Of a DNA stretch of 64,000 nucleotides, positions 17,922 through 27,104 are shown piece after piece. Positions within the stretch are counted from its first letter, which is position 1. Each line of letters starts with the position of its first letter. The notes below the pieces were generated by a model. That model saw nothing but the letters and a program-made list of their open reading frames with translations, was not told the DNA's origin and did not search any database. This DNA is from Sandaracinobacteroides sayramensis (GTDB lineage Bacteria; Pseudomonadota; Alphaproteobacteria; Sphingomonadales; Sphingomonadaceae): contig NZ_JAKLSQ010000001.1 in the NCBI RefSeq assembly GCF_022014495.1, positions 224,739 through 288,738 on the forward strand, read 5' to 3'. A program made the position numbers and the translations under genes.

Positions 17922-18211
17922 AGACCCCCATCAGCTTGACTTCGCCCTCAATGCGAAGGCGGTTTCGGCCCTTCTCCCACGACGCTTGCGAGGCCCCTCG
18001 GAACGGGCGCGCACCGCTGGGACTTCGCGGTCGACGGCGAACGTCGATTGACGTCGGCAGAACTCAGGCAAGGCGCCATCTGCCTCTCTCCTCCCGCAGC
18101 AGCGTGGATCAGCGCTGAGCGCCAAGGAAAGCATGCGGCGTCTCGTGGCTGGGATCGTGCCCGCGGCGAGCACCATAGATCTGTGCCCGCCGCCAGGTCT
18201 GTCGTTTGGAC

Positions 18212-20017
18212 TTACTTCTCTCCGTAGTAGCTCCCGAAGTATTTGACGGGCGACCATGCCGGAAGGATCGCGGGGAGCTCTGGCGAAAGGTTGCGATAAT
18301 CCTGCCCGCCGAAGACGACTTTGCCGTTCATGACAGTCAGGACAGAGGAGACCGACTTGATCTGGTCCTCCGGCACCGCGAAGTAATCTCTGTCGAGCAC
18401 CGCGAAGTCGGCCAAATATCCGGGAGCGATGGCGCCGATCTCCGCTTCTGCGTTCATGAACCACGCGCCTCCGATGGTGAAAAGTCTCAGCGCCTCGGCT
18501 CGGGTAAGCCGGTTGTCCTTGGCGAGCGCTTCGGATCCGGACACGGACTTGCCGGTCACCATCCAGCTTATGCCAACCCACGGATTGTACGTCGCTGCCC
18601 GGAAGGCATCGGTGGTCATGGCCAGCGGGATGCCGCTGTCGACGAGCATGCGAAGGCGCGGCGTCTCCAATGCCTTCTCCCGACCATATGTCTTGATGAA
18701 GCCATCTGCGTGCAGCGCCATCTTGCCATCCAGGGCGATACCGCCCCCCAGCTTCTTCACCCGAGCGATATTCTGCGGACTGATGGTCTCGGCGTGTTCG
18801 AGACTCCACCGCAGCCCGCCGAGCGGAATGGTTTCGTTCACCTTCTCCAGAGCATCGAGGAAAGGCGAGATGTTCTCGTTATAGCTGATGTGCATGCGAA
18901 ACGGGATGCGCCGCTCGACCAGCTTCTTCACATCCTCCTCGACGAAGCGCCGCATCGTGTCCGGCTCGATGACGACCGCTGGGCGGTCGAAATTCTCGTG
19001 GTCGTGCACTTCTCCGCTCAAGACCTCGCCGGCTCCGCGATACTCATGCCCGTGCGCCAAGGCGGGATACAGGTTCTGTCCCGGGCTGATCGGCGCGGTC
19101 TTCGTGATCGCCTCAAGCTCCAGATCCACCATGTTCACCGGCCCGCCATCGCCGAGTTGCAGATCTACAAAGGGCATACGCACATTGAGGCGGTTGTCGC
19201 GAGCAAGGACGCTTACCCTTGCCTGCGCGTCGGGATATGGCCACCTGCCGCCGTTATCGATAATCGAGGTCACGCCGAACCGGTTCAGGCCGTGAACGCT
19301 ATAAGCCAGCGAACTCACCTGTTCGTCGAAACTGGGCTGCGGCACCATCGCTTCCAAGGCAAGAAACAGCCACGTGTAGCCGTGGACCACGCCGGTGGGA
19401 TTTCCGCGGCCGTCTTTTTCGATCTCGACGCCGTCGAGCTTCGGAAACCGATCAGTCCCTACGCCGAGCGCCGTCATCGCCTGCTTGTTCAGGAAGGCCT
19501 GATTGTACGCATATTGCACGATCGCAGGGTGATTGGGCACCGCTTCGTGTAGCTCGTCCAGCGTCGGGAATCGGTTCTCCTTGAACTGATAAGGAGACCA
19601 ACCTCCGATTACCTTGACCCACTGACCTTCCGGCGTGCGTCTTGCCTGCTCGCGAAGCATCGTCAATGCTTGGCGCAGCGTCGGCACACCATCCCAGCGG
19701 ACATTGTAGTTGAAGGCCAGGTCATTGAGGACGTGGATATGGGCATCGACAATGCCAGGCACGACCCTACGGCTGTGGGCATCGATCACCTTGGTCGAAG
19801 GGTTCTTCAGGGCCAAGATGGCCTCATCGGGGCCGGCCGAATAGATCCGCCCGTCCTTGACGGCCAATGCCGTCGCCTCTGGCTGGGCACGGTTGCCAGT
19901 GAAAATCTTCGCGTTGAAAACGATCAGATCAGCGCCAGAGTTCTGCGGCGCCGGCTGCGCCTGAACTGCGGAGAACCAAACAATCGCTACGAACCCGATC
20001 AATGCTTTCCGGATCAT
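18212..20017 (-). CDS. Exported amidohydrolase (YtcJ-like)
   Basis: The preferred start at 20017 opens a signal peptide (MIRKALIGFVAIVWFSAVQAQ); a start five codons upstream is also possible. The roughly 601-residue product belongs to the amidohydrolase_3 group: 'VVPGIVDAHIHVLND' holds the first metal histidines, and the C-terminal composite-sheet part has 'GYLADFAVLDRDYFAVPEDQI'. Such enzymes hydrolyse N-acyl or amide bonds, probably in the periplasm here. The gene is isolated, with 290 gene-free bases upstream toward lysR and 49 toward the next gene. Confidence 0.88.
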   Translation of the reverse strand: MIRKALIGFVAIVWFSAVQAQPAPQNSGADLIVFNAKIFTGNRAQPEATALAVKDGRIYSAGPDEAILALKNPSTKVIDAHSRRVVPGIVDAHIHVLNDLAFNYNVRWDGVPTLRQALTMLREQARRTPEGQWVKVIGGWSPYQFKENRFPTLDELHEAVPNHPAIVQYAYNQAFLNKQAMTALGVGTDRFPKLDGVEIEKDGRGNPTGVVHGYTWLFLALEAMVPQPSFDEQVSSLAYSVHGLNRFGVTSIIDNGGRWPYPDAQARVSVLARDNRLNVRMPFVDLQLGDGGPVNMVDLELEAITKTAPISPGQNLYPALAHGHEYRGAGEVLSGEVHDHENFDRPAVVIEPDTMRRFVEEDVKKLVERRIPFRMHISYNENISPFLDALEKVNETIPLGGLRWSLEHAETISPQNIARVKKLGGGIALDGKMALHADGFIKTYGREKALETPRLRMLVDSGIPLAMTTDAFRAATYNPWVGISWMVTGKSVSGSEALAKDNRLTRAEALRLFTIGGAWFMNAEAEIGAIAPGYLADFAVLDRDYFAVPEDQIKSVSSVLTVMNGKVVFGGQDYRNLSPELPAILPAWSPVKYFGSYYGEK

Positions 20018-20066
20018 TTTCACTCGCCCCATAAGATGTTCGAAATGGCTCGGCGTACCCGCTTAG

Positions 20067-20411
20067 TTATCGGCGACGGCACTCGCGGCGGTCCGGGTTG
20101 CGTTCGCAACGCTGCTGGCGCGCCCGTTCGGCCATGATCTGGCCGTCCCTGGCGATGCGTGAGAGCCTTTCGGTCTCCTCAATCGACCGGAGTTGTTTGG
20201 TGTCGCGCCTGTGCTGCTGCGAAAGCATGCAATCGCTGAAGGCGGGTGTGCCATACCTGTTGCCGAAGCTCTCGCACGTGCGCGCGTCCTCGCGTTGCTT
20301 CCGATTCCAGCCTTGCGCGCTCGCGTCATCTCCTCCGAAACCCATGCAGAGCATGGTGACGATGCCAACGGATACGAGAGCGGCGTGTTTACGTGCGAGA
20401 AGGCGTAGCAT
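20067..20411 (-). CDS. Small secreted protein of unknown function
   Basis: An AGGAG about five bases before the ATG at 20411 defines a 114-residue product, shorter than the longest open frame. It has a signal sequence (about residues 1-33, ending 'DDASAQ'), then a basic, Arg- and Gln-rich mature part with four cysteines that could form two disulfides ('CESFGNRYG', 'FSDCMLSQQ', 'RCERNPDRRECRRR' at the end). I recognise no family. Confidence 0.6.
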   Translation of the reverse strand: MLRLLARKHAALVSVGIVTMLCMGFGGDDASAQGWNRKQREDARTCESFGNRYGTPAFSDCMLSQQHRRDTKQLRSIEETERLSRIARDGQIMAERARQQRCERNPDRRECRRR

Positions 20412-20544
20412 TGGGACTCCTGGTACTGTTCCGACGAGGCGCCGCGGTTCGTGTGCGATGCGAGCAGTTTCGTCGTCGGCTTCGTCGCACCCGCCTCCTA
20501 ATGGGACTAACAATCCTGTGGTCGCGCCAGTAGCTCCACAAAAT

Positions 20545-20571
20545 GACTTGCTGTGTCGCGTAATGCGGAAC
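20545..20571 (+). promoter_or_regulatory. Shared operator/promoter motif, copy C
   Basis: CTGTGTCGC followed seven bases later by GGAAC. It is nearly identical to copy A over 27 bases (differences at only a few positions). Confidence 0.5.
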
Positions 20572-20787
20572 GCCATCGCCCTTACCAGTCAAGCGCCGCG
20601 ATCACTTCGAATTATCGTTGCCCAATCAGTCAACGGCATCAGGTCGCGGCGCCACACTGTCGATCACTCCGGCGACCCCGGCGCCTGCGAGTTGGAGCGA
20701 CTGATTTGGGAAGGTCCCGCTTGATGCCCGGAGACATTCCAACCGTGCCCCAGCCTCGCAAGTCACGGCGACGCAGGCATCGCGGGC

Positions 20788-20814
20788 GTTCCTGCTTGCG
20801 TGACACAGTTGCCC
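20788..20814 (-). promoter_or_regulatory. Shared operator/promoter motif, copy D (inverted)
   Basis: On the minus strand it reads CTGTGTCAC then, seven bases on, GGAAC. It lies 81 bases before the crotonase start and faces copy C. Confidence 0.45.
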
Positions 20815-20895
20815 CGGTTCCGGAGCTACTGATCCCGTTCTCGATACGATATGGATTCGACAAATGCGGCCGCCGCCAAAAATCAGGAGGCTTGA

Positions 20896-21728
20896 ATGTC
20901 GGACCACTATCAGAAGCTTCGCGTCGCGCACCGGTCGGGCGTCGTGACCGTCACGATCGAAAATCCACCGGTCAACATATTTGCGACGCCGCGCTCATGA
21001 CGGACCTGCGGAATTTTCTGATCAAGGTTCGCAACGATGATGCTACGCGCGTGATCGTCTTCGAGAGCGGTTCTCCTGACTTCTTCATCGCTCATGTGGA
21101 TATGGCGTTGATCGACGATCCGCATGCGTTCGACGAGATCGCGCGTGATGTGCCCGCTGGCCTAAACGTCTTCCAGGCACTTGGGGAACTGGTTCGCGAG
21201 CTTCCGCAAGTAACCATTGTGAAGCTCGCTGGCGTAGCGCGGGGCGGCGGCGCCGAGTTCATCGCCGCCTGTGACATGGCCTTTGGAGCGATCGGACGAG
21301 CCGGTCTCGGCCAGGTCGAGGCACTCATGGGCATCGTGCCGAGCGGAGGCGCGATGCAATATCTTTCGACGCGCATGAGCCGCGGGCGCATCCTGGAAAT
21401 CATTCTGGGAGGCGGCGTTTTCAGCGCGGAGGAGGCCGCCGCCTATGGTTGGATCAACCGGGCGCTGCCCGCGACCGAGCTCGACGATTTCGTCGATACG
21501 CTGGCCCGCCATATCGCCGCCTTGCCGGCTGGCGTAGTGCAGGCAGCCAAACGTGTGCTGCCGCCTCCCGATCTCGGGGCCGGGTTCGTGCGCGAGCAAG
21601 CGGAATGGAGCAGGCTCTTCGCCGAGCCAGCGGCTGAGGCGCTGATCCGAGGCGGTCTGGCGCGGGGTGCCCAAACGGTGGACGGAGAAAGGCGTCTGGA
21701 GGAGATCCTGCGCAGCATATCGCCGTAG
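20896..21728 (+). pseudogene. Enoyl-CoA hydratase/isomerase (crotonase) family gene with frameshift
   Basis: A strong AGGAGG lies before the ATG at 20896, which starts 'MSDHYQKLRVAHRSGVVTVT' and continues 'IENPPVNIF', the normal crotonase beginning. The frame then ends at TGA 20998-21000. The rest of the domain ('DAALMTDLRNF' through 'ARGGGAEFIAACDMAFG', with the oxyanion-hole glycine region) continues in another frame to 21728. The shift lies near 20980 (one base lost or two gained). An ATG at 20997 overlaps the TGA, so re-initiation could yield an N-terminally shortened chain. It may instead be a sequencing error. Confidence 0.8.
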
Positions 21729-21982
21729 CGCTGCTCGAACGACGCGGCTTGCGACATCAAGCGATGGTTCGGGCCAAGAGAGCCGCGGATCGGCGCTTCG
21801 CACCACAGGACCCGACTGGACACGGTTGTGTCGAGGTTGCGTGCGTCTTCACGGCTGATGCCTTGGCAACAATGGCTGGGAGTTGATGTGGAGACGATCG
21901 GCAGGGCCCTCACCGAAATGCAACGGGTGCTTCGGCGGGATCTCATATCGCTGCGGCCATACCTGGAGCCAGCTTTTTGACC

Positions 21983-23434
21983 ATGGTCCTCCCGCCCCCT
22001 TGTGACGAGTTGACTGCGCGCGGTATGTCAGGCGCTGTCGCGAATCCGGGATCGGGAACCATGGTCGCGACGATCCTAGCCTCGAGCTTGGCTGTGACCG
22101 TCGCATCGATCATCACAGTCGCACTGCCTTCGATGCAGCGCGATCTTGGCGCGGACTCCGCCGGTCTGCAGTGGATCATCAACGCCTATCTCCTGCCGAT
22201 GTCGGCGTTGGTATTGCTCGGGGGGGCGCTCGGCGACCGTCTCGGGCGCAAGCGCTTTTTCATACTCGGCCTGGTGATCTTCGCGCTTGCGACCCTGGGC
22301 TGCGCATGTGCGCCCAACCTAGCGGTGATGCTCGCCGCACGCTTCGTTCAAGGCGTCGGCGCCGCCCTTGTCATCCCCAATAGCTTGGCGCTCCTTGCCG
22401 ATGCCTACTCCGGGAAGAGGCGCGGACGCGCGGTCGGCACATGGGCGGCCGCGAGCACAATCGCCGGAGCGGCGGCTCCGCTGCTAGGAGGCGTCGTGGT
22501 CGATCACGCCGATTGGCGCTGGTCTTTCGCGATTGTCATACCTGCTGCAGCGGCGGCTCTTTTGATGGCAATACAAAGCATCCCAACCGATGTATCGCCA
22601 CCGCAGCGCGTTCCGCTCGACTTAGCCGGAGGCGCGCTCGCCGTAGTCTCACTGGGAAATCTAGTTGTCTCGCTTACCTACCTCCCTCACTCAGGTACGT
22701 CGAACCCGGTCGTGATCGGCACAGCCGGGGTAGGACTTATGAGCCTTGTGGCCTTTTTGTGCGTCGAACGGCGCAAGAAAGCGGATGCGATCATGCCCCT
22801 CGGCATCTTCGCTTCCGGAAGCTTCTCGGGAATCTCGATCCTCACCCTGCTCCTTTACTGCGCCCTTGGCGGGTTCATGGTCCTGCTTCCCCTCTTCTTC
22901 ATGAACGGACTTGGCTATTCCGCGACACGGGCTGGTTTCGCCCTTCTGCCGTTACCGCTCGTTATGGGGACGCTATCGCGACCTCTGGGAGGGCTTGCAA
23001 CGAAATGGGGAGTCCGGCGAACCTTGTCGCTTGGACCTGTGGCAGTCGCGATCGGATTCGCGCTTATCGCAACCCTCCGCGAGGAGCGGGTCAGCTATTT
23101 GCTGAATATTTTTCCCGGTCTCGTGACGATATCCCTCGGGATGGCGCTCACGGTCGCGCCCCTCACCACCGCCGTGATGAACGCGGTGGAGAACAGGTTC
23201 GTTGGTGTCGCTTCCGGACTGAACAACGCCATCTCGCGAACAGCCGGTCTGATTGCCACGTCTCTTCTGGGTTTGGTCCTCCCAAGCGCAAACACCGATA
23301 AGTCCGAGCTTCTAAACGGACTCGTCCACGCCTCGTGGGTCGGATGTGCCCTCGCCATGGCGGCAGCAATCATATCGTTCGCGAAGATCAGGGAGGAAGA
23401 GGTCAATTCTGACCTTAACGTCAACTCCCGGTGA
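21983..23434 (+). CDS. MFS drug-export transporter (DHA2, EmrB/QacA-like)
   Basis: The product of about 483 residues has 14 predicted membrane helices. It has MFS motif A ('GGALGDRLGRKRFF'), the DHA2-type 'LALLADAYSGKRRGRAVGTWAAASTIAGAAAPLLGG' region (motif C-like), and matching C-terminal repeats. Members export hydrophobic drugs using proton-motive force. The start is uncertain: an ATG near 21983, a TTG two codons earlier or a later Met all precede the first helix. No membrane-fusion partner is adjacent. It follows the crotonase gene by about 250 bases in which I see no gene. Confidence 0.9.
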   Translation: MVLPPPCDELTARGMSGAVANPGSGTMVATILASSLAVTVASIITVALPSMQRDLGADSAGLQWIINAYLLPMSALVLLGGALGDRLGRKRFFILGLVIFALATLGCACAPNLAVMLAARFVQGVGAALVIPNSLALLADAYSGKRRGRAVGTWAAASTIAGAAAPLLGGVVVDHADWRWSFAIVIPAAAAALLMAIQSIPTDVSPPQRVPLDLAGGALAVVSLGNLVVSLTYLPHSGTSNPVVIGTAGVGLMSLVAFLCVERRKKADAIMPLGIFASGSFSGISILTLLLYCALGGFMVLLPLFFMNGLGYSATRAGFALLPLPLVMGTLSRPLGGLATKWGVRRTLSLGPVAVAIGFALIATLREERVSYLLNIFPGLVTISLGMALTVAPLTTAVMNAVENRFVGVASGLNNAISRTAGLIATSLLGLVLPSANTDKSELLNGLVHASWVGCALAMAAAIISFAKIREEEVNSDLNVNSR

Positions 23435-23766
23435 TCCGAAACACGGAACAGCCGCATATCCTCGCCCAATCGCAGAGATCGTCCACATATCCGTGGCGCA
23501 GCACCTGCTCGGCACCTAGCGCCGTCGATAAGGCACCGCGCGGCCAACCCCGCCTATGTGGCCTCTATGGTATCCGTTTCTCCGATACCTGCCTGGAACG
23601 TCTTTCGCAGCGGTGAATGCCGCAGCATGTATGTCAGTGCGGAAGCGTGAGGCTCCAGTCCCGGGCGCATGAACAAAAACCCGAAGCGACCCTCGACAGG
23701 CTACCGCGATGATCAAACTCAAGACGCGGTGACACGGCCCTGGTTGTGCTACCGAAGGAGGCGGTA
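23435..23766. other. Gene-poor stretch before the AlpA-like gene
   Basis: These 332 bases hold no recognised gene. A short inverted repeat (GGTATC at 23569-23574, GATACC at 23584-23589) is present. A 32-codon open frame from 23669 ends in TAG that overlaps the GTG start of the next gene (TAGTG); this may be a coupled leader peptide, but nothing else supports it. Confidence 0.35.
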
Positions 23767-23997
23767 GTGCCAGATAGCAAATTCCTTACGCCCGACGAGG
23801 TGGCTGAACGCTATAGGGGCGGCATTTCGGTCGGGACACTTCGAAACTGGCGCGCGATGCGTCTCGGCCCATCCTTCGTCAAAATTGGCAAGGCCGTGCT
23901 CTACCCGCTCGACGAGCTTGATGCATGGGATGAAAAGAATAAGGTGCAGTGCCGTGCATCCAGGGGCTTCGGCGCGCACGGTGGTGATCAGGCGTGA
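23767..23997 (+). CDS. AlpA/excisionase-like small helix-turn-helix protein
   Basis: I choose the GTG at 23767 because AAGGAGG precedes it by about five bases; the frame remains open 21 bases further upstream. The 76-residue product begins 'VPDSKFLTPDEVAERYRGGIS' and shows a MerR/excisionase-like winged helix ('TPDEVAERY', 'VGTLRNWRAMRLGPSFVKIGKAVLYPLDELDAW'). Such proteins act as excisionases or as AlpA-type activators of prophage and integrative-element genes. It lies about 100 bases from the radC remnant and the composition break, fitting an element boundary. No integrase is in the window. Confidence 0.8.
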   Translation: MPDSKFLTPDEVAERYRGGISVGTLRNWRAMRLGPSFVKIGKAVLYPLDELDAWDEKNKVQCRASRGFGAHGGDQA

Positions 23998-24085
23998 TGG
24001 TCACGTTCGGGCATGATCAACCGCTCCCAGCCTCCGGCCCCAGTCCTCGCCACATTCCAATTTATTCCATAATAATCAATGTCTT

Positions 24086-24265
24086 ATGGTATTTAAAGGC
24101 ATGGTTCACAACCACCCATCGGGCGACCCCACCCCCAGCCGCGACGACATCCAGTTGACCCGCGCCATCGCCGATGCGGCGAAACCGCTTGGCCTGCAGG
24201 TGCACGACCATCTGGTGATCGCCCGCACCGGGCACAAAAGCCTGCGCGCCGAAGGGTTGATATAG
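24086..24265 (+). pseudogene. radC: radC 3' remnant (JAB/MPN domain C-terminal half)
   Basis: The open frame ending at TAG 24263-24265 encodes 'MVHNHPSGDPTPSRDD' then 'IQLTRAIADAAKPLG' and 'VHDHLVIA', an unmistakable match to the end of RadC. It has the JAMM metal motif (His-x-His, then Ser and Asp). Only about 55-60 residues of a roughly 220-residue protein remain. The upstream flank (24056-24100) is markedly AT-rich and unlike both sides. This looks like a radC gene cut by an integrated element or a deletion. Confidence 0.85.
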
Positions 24266-24266
24266 C

Positions 24267-24965
24267 CTATTCGCTGTAGGCGAAGCGGCGCAGCGCCTCC
24301 AGATCCAGGATGGTGAAGCCGCCATAGCCGAGCCGGACCCAGCCTCTTTCCTCGAACTCGCCCAGCACGCGGTTGACCTGCCTGCGGCTGGCGCAGGCCA
24401 TTTCCCCCAGTTCCGCCTGCGTCAGCATCACCACATCCGAGCCGGAAGCCGCCGCGCGGTCCAGGGTGGCCGCCAGCCGCCGCGCCGGGTTCAACTGCTG
24501 CAGGTCACTGATGATGCGGGTGGCGATATCCAGGGTCGCGACCAGGATGTGGCTGAAATTCCGGATCACCCGCGGATCGTCATAGGCCATGCGGTTCATC
24601 TGGCTGAGCGGCAGGTGCAGCAACCATGTCGGCATACGCACCTGCAATTCCACCCGGCGCGGCTGGCGGGTTAGGAAGCTAGCCTCCCCCGTCCAATAGC
24701 CGGGCAGGCTTCCTTGCAGCAATTTGGGCGGCAAGTTGGGAGGCGCGGTGTTCACGGTGGCATTCCCGCGCACCAGCCCATAGATGCCGCCAGGGGCGTC
24801 GCCGATGCGAAACACCGTCTGGCCCGCTTCGAAATGCATCAGCACGCTGTGCCGCAGCACCTCTTCCCGGAAATCCGCCGGCTGCGTCAGCAGCCAGCCA
24901 TTGTTCGCGACGATCGCATCGGCCTCGTCCTTGCGGATGCCTGTTCGCAACGGTCTGCCGCCCAA
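24267..24965 (-). CDS. Crp/Fnr-family transcriptional regulator
   Basis: The gene starts at TTG 24965, preceded by GGAGGGG at five bases. The 232-residue product has an N-terminal cyclic-nucleotide-binding-like beta roll (about 40-130, 'FEAGQTVFRIGDAPGGIYGLVRGNATV'), a dimer helix and a C-terminal winged helix ('LTQAELGEMACASRRQVNRVLGEFEERGWV'). The roll lacks the full cAMP-binding arginine/serine set as far as I can see, so the ligand is unknown. It is divergent from the alkylsulfatase gene across a perfect palindrome, and probably controls it and itself. Its stop lies one base from the radC remnant's. Confidence 0.9.
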   Translation of the reverse strand: MGGRPLRTGIRKDEADAIVANNGWLLTQPADFREEVLRHSVLMHFEAGQTVFRIGDAPGGIYGLVRGNATVNTAPPNLPPKLLQGSLPGYWTGEASFLTRQPRRVELQVRMPTWLLHLPLSQMNRMAYDDPRVIRNFSHILVATLDIATRIISDLQQLNPARRLAATLDRAAASGSDVVMLTQAELGEMACASRRQVNRVLGEFEERGWVRLGYGGFTILDLEALRRFAYSE

Positions 24966-24991
24966 CTATTCCCCTCCCGATTTTTCGCCAC

Positions 24992-25010
24992 ATTGCACCT
25001 CAGGTGCAAT
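24992..25010. promoter_or_regulatory. 19-bp perfect palindrome between divergent regulator and alkylsulfatase genes
   Basis: ATTGCACCT and AGGTGCAAT flank a central C. A related half-site (TGCACC) recurs near 25049. The position, 27 bases upstream of the regulator start, suits an autoregulatory operator of the Crp-family protein. The sequence is not the TGTGA-type Crp consensus. Confidence 0.6.
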
Positions 25011-25087
25011 TCATGCCCCAAAGCGGGCATATCTCGCAAAACTGCACCAAAGCAATCAGGATTGGCCTTGAAGGGGGTATCTCGATC

Positions 25088-27058
25088 ATGAAATCCATGC
25101 CGCGCCAGACCGTTGCATTCGCCCTTGGCATCACCGCGATGCTTCTGGGCTCCGCCGCGCCCGCTTTCGCCAACCCGGCGACCGGCCATACCGCCGCCGC
25201 CAACGCCAAGGTTCTGGAACAGCTGCCGTTCAACGACCGCAGCGAATTCCAGGATGCGGCGCGCGGCCTGCTGCTGAAGCCGGACACGCTGACGATCCGC
25301 CGCGCCGACGGCGGCATCGCCTGGGATCTGGAAAGCTATCGCAAGTTCATCGCGCTGGAAACGCCGGCGCCGGCCAGCGTCAACCCCAGCCTCTGGCGCA
25401 ACGCCCAGCTGAACCTGCACTATGGCCTGTTCGAAGTGGCCGACGGCATCTACCAGGTGCGCGGCTACGACCTGGCCAACATCACCTTCATCCGCGGCGA
25501 CAGCGGCTGGATCGTCGCTGATGTCGGCACCACGGTGGAAACCGCCAGGGCCGCCTATGACCTCGTGACGCAGAAGTTCGGCAGGCTGCCGATCGTCGGA
25601 GTCATCTACAGCCACCCCCATGTCGACCATTTCTCCGGCATCAAGGGACTGGTAAGCGAGGCCGACGTCACCTCGGGCAAGGTGAAGCTGGTCGCGCCGG
25701 ACGGCTTTCTGGAGCATGCGATCAGCGAGAATGTGATCGCCGGCAACGCCATGAGCCGCCGCGCCAGCTATATGTATGGCGCGCTGCTGGCGCGGAACGC
25801 CGAAGGCAGCGTCGGCGCCGGGCTGGGGCTGACGACTCCGATCGGCACCGGCACCCTCATCGCCCCCAACCACATCGTGCACAAAACCGGCGAGAAGCTG
25901 GTGCTGGACGGCGTGGAGATGATCTTCCAGATGACCCCCGGCACCGAGGCGCCGGCGGAGATGAACTTCTATCTGCCCAAGCAGCGGGCAATGTGGATGG
26001 CCGAGAACACCGTCTCCACCATGCACAACATCCTGACGCTGCGCGGCGCGCAGGTGCGGGATTCGCTCGCCTGGTCGAAATATATCAACGAAACGATCGA
26101 GCTGTTCGGCGACCGGATCGACGTGAAGTTCCAGTCCCACCACTGGCCGAAATGGGGCAATGCGGAGGTGCTGGACTATCTCGCCAAGCAGCGCGACCTT
26201 TACAAGTTCGTGCACGACCGCTCGGTGAACCTGATGAACCATGGCTACACCGGCGAGGAAATCTCCGAGATGATCCGCCTGCCGCAGAGCCTGGAGAATT
26301 TCTGGCCCGGCCGGGGCTATTATGGGACGCTTCGGCACAACAGCCGTGCCGTCTATCAGCGCTACATGGGCTGGTATGACGGCAATCCCGCCAATCTCGA
26401 CAACCTGCCGCCGGAAATGGCCGCGCGGAAGTATGTGGACTATATGGGCGGCGAGGCGGCCGTCGTCGCCCGGGCGCGGCAGGACTTCGCCAAAGGCGAA
26501 TATCGCTGGGTGGCGACCGCGATGAAGCATGTGGTGTTCGCCAACCCCGAAAGCGCGGCCGGCAAGGGTCTGCTGGCAGACTCGCTGGAGCAACTGGGCT
26601 ATCAGGCGGAATCCGGTCCGTGGCGCTCGGTCTATCTGCAAGGCGCGCACGAACTGCGCAAGGGCGTGCCCAAGCTCAGCGGCAGCACCGCCAGCCCGGA
26701 CGTGATCCGCGCCATGCCGCCGGAAATGCTGTTCGACTATCTGGCGGTCCGCCTGAACGCCGAGAAGGCGGAAGGCCAGAAGCTGGCGCTGAACATGCAT
26801 TTCACCGACCTCGACCAGACCTATGCGCTGACGGTGGACAACAGCGTGCTGAACTACAGCCGCAAGCCCAACCCAGGCGCCACCGCCACGGCGCATCTTT
26901 CCAAGCAGGCGCTGGACGATGTGAACCTTGGCAAGGCCAGCATCGCCGACAAGGTGAAATCGGGTGAAATCCGCATCGAGGGCAATGCCGAGACGCTGCA
27001 GAAGCTGATGGGCCTGTTCGACAGCTTCAACCCCTCGTTCAACATCGTCACGCCCTGA
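25088..27058 (+). CDS. Periplasmic alkylsulfatase of the SdsA1/BDS1 (MBL-fold) family
   Basis: The start at 25088 begins a signal peptide (MKSMPRQTVAFALG... ending 'APAFANP'). The roughly 656-residue product has the three parts of class III sulfatases. First is an MBL domain with the zinc motif 'SHPHVDHFSGIKG' and 'EMNFYLPKQRAMWMAEN'; next is an alkylsulfatase dimerisation region (about 380-510, 'AARKYVDYMGG'); last is a C-terminal SCP2-like domain binding the alkyl chain. The reaction is hydrolysis of primary alkyl sulfates such as dodecyl sulfate to alcohol and sulfate. The next gene follows by 46 bases. Confidence 0.93.
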   Translation: MKSMPRQTVAFALGITAMLLGSAAPAFANPATGHTAAANAKVLEQLPFNDRSEFQDAARGLLLKPDTLTIRRADGGIAWDLESYRKFIALETPAPASVNPSLWRNAQLNLHYGLFEVADGIYQVRGYDLANITFIRGDSGWIVADVGTTVETARAAYDLVTQKFGRLPIVGVIYSHPHVDHFSGIKGLVSEADVTSGKVKLVAPDGFLEHAISENVIAGNAMSRRASYMYGALLARNAEGSVGAGLGLTTPIGTGTLIAPNHIVHKTGEKLVLDGVEMIFQMTPGTEAPAEMNFYLPKQRAMWMAENTVSTMHNILTLRGAQVRDSLAWSKYINETIELFGDRIDVKFQSHHWPKWGNAEVLDYLAKQRDLYKFVHDRSVNLMNHGYTGEEISEMIRLPQSLENFWPGRGYYGTLRHNSRAVYQRYMGWYDGNPANLDNLPPEMAARKYVDYMGGEAAVVARARQDFAKGEYRWVATAMKHVVFANPESAAGKGLLADSLEQLGYQAESGPWRSVYLQGAHELRKGVPKLSGSTASPDVIRAMPPEMLFDYLAVRLNAEKAEGQKLALNMHFTDLDQTYALTVDNSVLNYSRKPNPGATATAHLSKQALDDVNLGKASIADKVKSGEIRIEGNAETLQKLMGLFDSFNPSFNIVTP

Positions 27059-27104
27059 AACCCGGCTGAAACCCGGCCCGGGCCGAAAACAAGAAGGCTT
27101 TCCC

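Larger units (their letters stand above)
20412..20895. other. Intergenic region with two inverted regulatory motifs
   Basis: This 484-base stretch separates the small secreted protein from the crotonase gene. It holds two copies of the 27-base motif in opposite orientation (20545-20571 and 20788-20814). A strong AGGAGG lies just before 20896. No convincing gene is seen here. Confidence 0.5.
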
